Below, in pieces: positions 5,594 through 6,587 of a stretch of DNA of 6,587 nucleotides; position 1 is the first letter of the stretch, and the number at the start of each line of letters is the position of its first letter. Below the pieces are notes generated by a model. It worked only from the letters and a program-made list of their open reading frames with translations, had not been told where the DNA came from and did no database searches. The translations under genes were made by a program, and so were the position numbers. Origin of the DNA: an uncultured Clostridia bacterium (GTDB lineage: Bacteria; Bacillota; Clostridia; TANB77; CAG-508); NCBI GenBank assembly GCA_948946035.1, contig CARBKU010000069.1:1-6587 (forward strand), in the 5' to 3' direction.

Positions 5594-5652
5594 AAAAAAA
5601 TAGAAGTTTTGTCGAATTCAAAAAACTTTATGACAAAATCTTCTATTTTTTT
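5594..5652 (-). terminator. Bidirectional hairpin terminator between the DUF308 gene and spoIIAA
   Basis: An inverted repeat pairs AAAAAAATAGAAG plus TTTTGTC (5594-5613) with GACAAAA plus CTTCTATTTTTTT (5632-5652), about 20 bp with a single-base bulge and an 18-nt loop. It lies 21 nt past the DUF308 stop and ends in a T-run on the minus strand. It also ends in a T-run on the plus strand. It should insulate the spoIIA operon from upstream transcription. Confidence 0.8.
5609..5616 (+). promoter_or_regulatory. Perfect Spo0A-box sequence upstream of spoIIA promoter
   Basis: TTGTCGAA, an exact match to the Spo0A box core TGTCGAA, sits on the plus strand about 20 bp upstream of the candidate -35. 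A partial copy on the opposite strand (TTGTCATA, 5629-5636) mirrors it. Spo0A~P activates spoIIA in B. subtilis, so the location makes sense. The box also overlaps the stem of the terminator, so the match could be incidental. Confidence 0.45.
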
Positions 5653-5673
5653 ATATTTATAATTATTGCTTTT

Positions 5674-6207
5674 TTATCCTAAATAATTATTAACTTTTTT
5701 AATAAAAATTAAACTTTCTATAATATTTGCAATTGCATATACTAAAATAATTATTCCTATTGTTTGTAAAATAGCTCCACTGTTTACTAATATATATATT
5801 CCAGCTAAAATAATTGCTATAGATAATATTAAACTTGTTAGCCATAATCTTGATTTATAGTCTTTCCATATAATTGCTGTTTGTAGATTCATTATACCAC
5901 TATATATAATCCAAATTGCTATTACTATTCTAAATATAGATGATATTATATCTGCACAATTCATTATTACTAGCCCTGCAATTATTGCTACAATTGCTAT
6001 TGCTAACATGTATCTATTAGTTCTATTTGAATTAAAATATTCTATTAGTTTTAGAACACCAAATATGATAAATATTATACCTAATATTATTGCAATAAAT
6101 GATACTATTGCCCCTGGATTTGCAATTAGCATTATTCCAAATAAAACAAATATTAATGATAAAACTATGTCTGTCCAACCAGATTTTTTCAAAAATTTTT
6201 CTAACAT
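5674..6207 (-). CDS. DUF308/HdeD-like six-helix membrane protein
   Basis: A 177-residue, very hydrophobic protein with about six transmembrane helices (approximately 12-29, 33-57, 66-84, 86-108, 121-141, 147-169). It shows the repeated DUF308 pattern, in which a helix ending in an N-P-G or similar turn is followed by a second helix: IMLIANPGAIVSFIAIILG near 25-43, a middle copy around GLVIMNCADIIS, and a third around GIYILVNSGAILQT. This repeat is shared with HdeD, an acid-stress membrane protein of enterobacteria. The biochemical role of DUF308 proteins is not established, and I assign none. The ATG has GAGGG 7 nt upstream. It follows the histidine kinase gene by 91 nt with no obvious terminator between, so they might be co-transcribed, although a separate promoter candidate exists. 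Confidence 0.82.
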   Translation of the reverse strand: MLEKFLKKSGWTDIVLSLIFVLFGIMLIANPGAIVSFIAIILGIIFIIFGVLKLIEYFNSNRTNRYMLAIAIVAIIAGLVIMNCADIISSIFRIVIAIWIIYSGIMNLQTAIIWKDYKSRLWLTSLILSIAIILAGIYILVNSGAILQTIGIIILVYAIANIIESLIFIKKVNNYLG

Positions 6208-6237
6208 TTTTACTACCCTCTTTTTTTCTTTTTTACT

Positions 6238-6267
6238 ACTATATCACATTTATTACAATTATTGCAA
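6238..6267 (-). promoter_or_regulatory. Promoter candidate of the DUF308 gene
   Basis: On the minus strand TTGCAA (6262-6267), an 18-nt spacer and TATAGT (6238-6243) preceded by TGA form an extended -10 promoter candidate about 30 nt before the DUF308 ATG. It would let this gene be expressed apart from the upstream kinase gene. Confidence 0.35.
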
Positions 6268-6298
6268 TTATTTTGTGGAAATCATTTAAAATTTCATA

Positions 6299-6587
6299 TT
6301 ACAATTTTTTCTCCCAAGTCATTTCTACCTTAAATAAATCTCCATCTATTATTATATCAAATTTTCCTTTTTGTAATAGTGTTAAGCTTTGAGCTATTGA
6401 TAAACCTAGTCCGCTTCCCTCTGTATATCTTGATTTATCTCCTCTAACAAACCTTTGCATCAATTCGTCACTACTAATATTTAATTTTTCTTTAGAAATA
6501 TTTTTCATACTAATTTTAATATCATTATTATTTTCTTGCATATCAATATAAACTCTTGAATTCTCTACAGCGTACTTTGTAATATTG
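6299..6587 (-). CDS. Sensor histidine kinase, C-terminal ATPase part (5' end outside window)
   Basis: The frame is open to the window edge, so only the last 95 or so residues are visible. They are the end of a HATPase_c domain of a two-component membrane sensor kinase. Visible motifs are the N-box remnant NITKYAVENSRVYID at the edge, the ERFVRGD-like segment MQRFVRGDKSRYTEG, and the G2 box GSGLGLSIAQSL. The stretch where a DxGxG (G1) box would normally lie reads KNISKEKLNIS. I recall a clostridial kinase subfamily with this feature, so it need not mean loss of activity. A Met codon at 6539-6541 lies inside the domain and is not the true start. The sensor input and partner response regulator would lie beyond the window edge. 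Confidence 0.9.
   Translation of the reverse strand, partial: NITKYAVENSRVYIDMQENNNDIKISMKNISKEKLNISSDELMQRFVRGDKSRYTEGSGLGLSIAQSLTLLQKGKFDIIIDGDLFKVEMTWEKKL

Noticed and set aside
6008..6392. Two overlapping plus-strand frames of 93 and 97 codons
   Set aside because: They are antisense to the DUF308 gene and the kinase end, and overlap one another in different frames.
1..6587. CRISPR arrays, tRNA or rRNA genes, insertion-sequence transposases, and a novel defence or mobile system
   Set aside because: No regularly spaced repeats, cloverleaf or rRNA-like sequence, or transposase or defence-type domains were seen on either strand; the gene content is core metabolism and sporulation.

Overview
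The window comes from an AT-rich, endospore-forming Firmicute lineage, most likely class Clostridia. It carries the spoIIA/sigF operon and the engulfment genes spoIID and spoIIQ. Shine-Dalgarno sites are strong (AGGAGG type), and intergenic DNA is A/T-homopolymer rich. I cannot name a genus. Every gene I can support lies on the minus strand, so the window is read from its high-coordinate end to its low-coordinate end.

Layout in transcription order: (1) the 3' end of a sensor histidine kinase gene that enters from beyond the window edge (to 6299); (2) a six-helix DUF308/HdeD-like membrane protein (6207-5674), closed by a strong hairpin terminator (5594-5652) that contains a perfect Spo0A-box sequence; (3) the sporulation operon spoIIAA (5511-5182), spoIIAB (5143-4667) and sigF (4649-3920), with a promoter candidate just upstream; (4) spoIID (3879-2830) and spoIIQ (2769-1903), ended by a second hairpin terminator (1854-1900); (5) a 338-bp intergenic region with an out-of-place GC-rich island and the pyk promoter; (6) pyruvate kinase (1564-128), followed by a long GC-rich hairpin (62-120).

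The genes in (3) and (4) form one functional set. SpoIIAA (anti-anti-sigma factor) and SpoIIAB (anti-sigma factor/kinase) restrict sigma-F activity to the forespore. SpoIID (mother-cell peptidoglycan lytic transglycosylase) and SpoIIQ (forespore LytM-domain protein) then act from opposite sides of the septum during engulfment. Placing them directly behind sigF makes a compact compartment-commitment-plus-engulfment cluster. A sigma-F-like promoter precedes spoIIQ and a weaker sigma-E-like one precedes spoIID.

The main anomaly is in sigF. The reading frame beginning at the natural start (4649) stops after 16 codons, and the rest of the protein continues in another frame. Removing one base near 4609-4623 restores a full 242-residue sigma factor. 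This is a sequencing error, a real mutation (a non-sporulating strain), or recoding. Other points of note are the GC-rich island beside the spoIIQ terminator (possible small RNA), the GC-rich hairpin after pyk, the Spo0A box embedded in a terminator, and departures from family motifs in pyruvate kinase and SpoIIQ.
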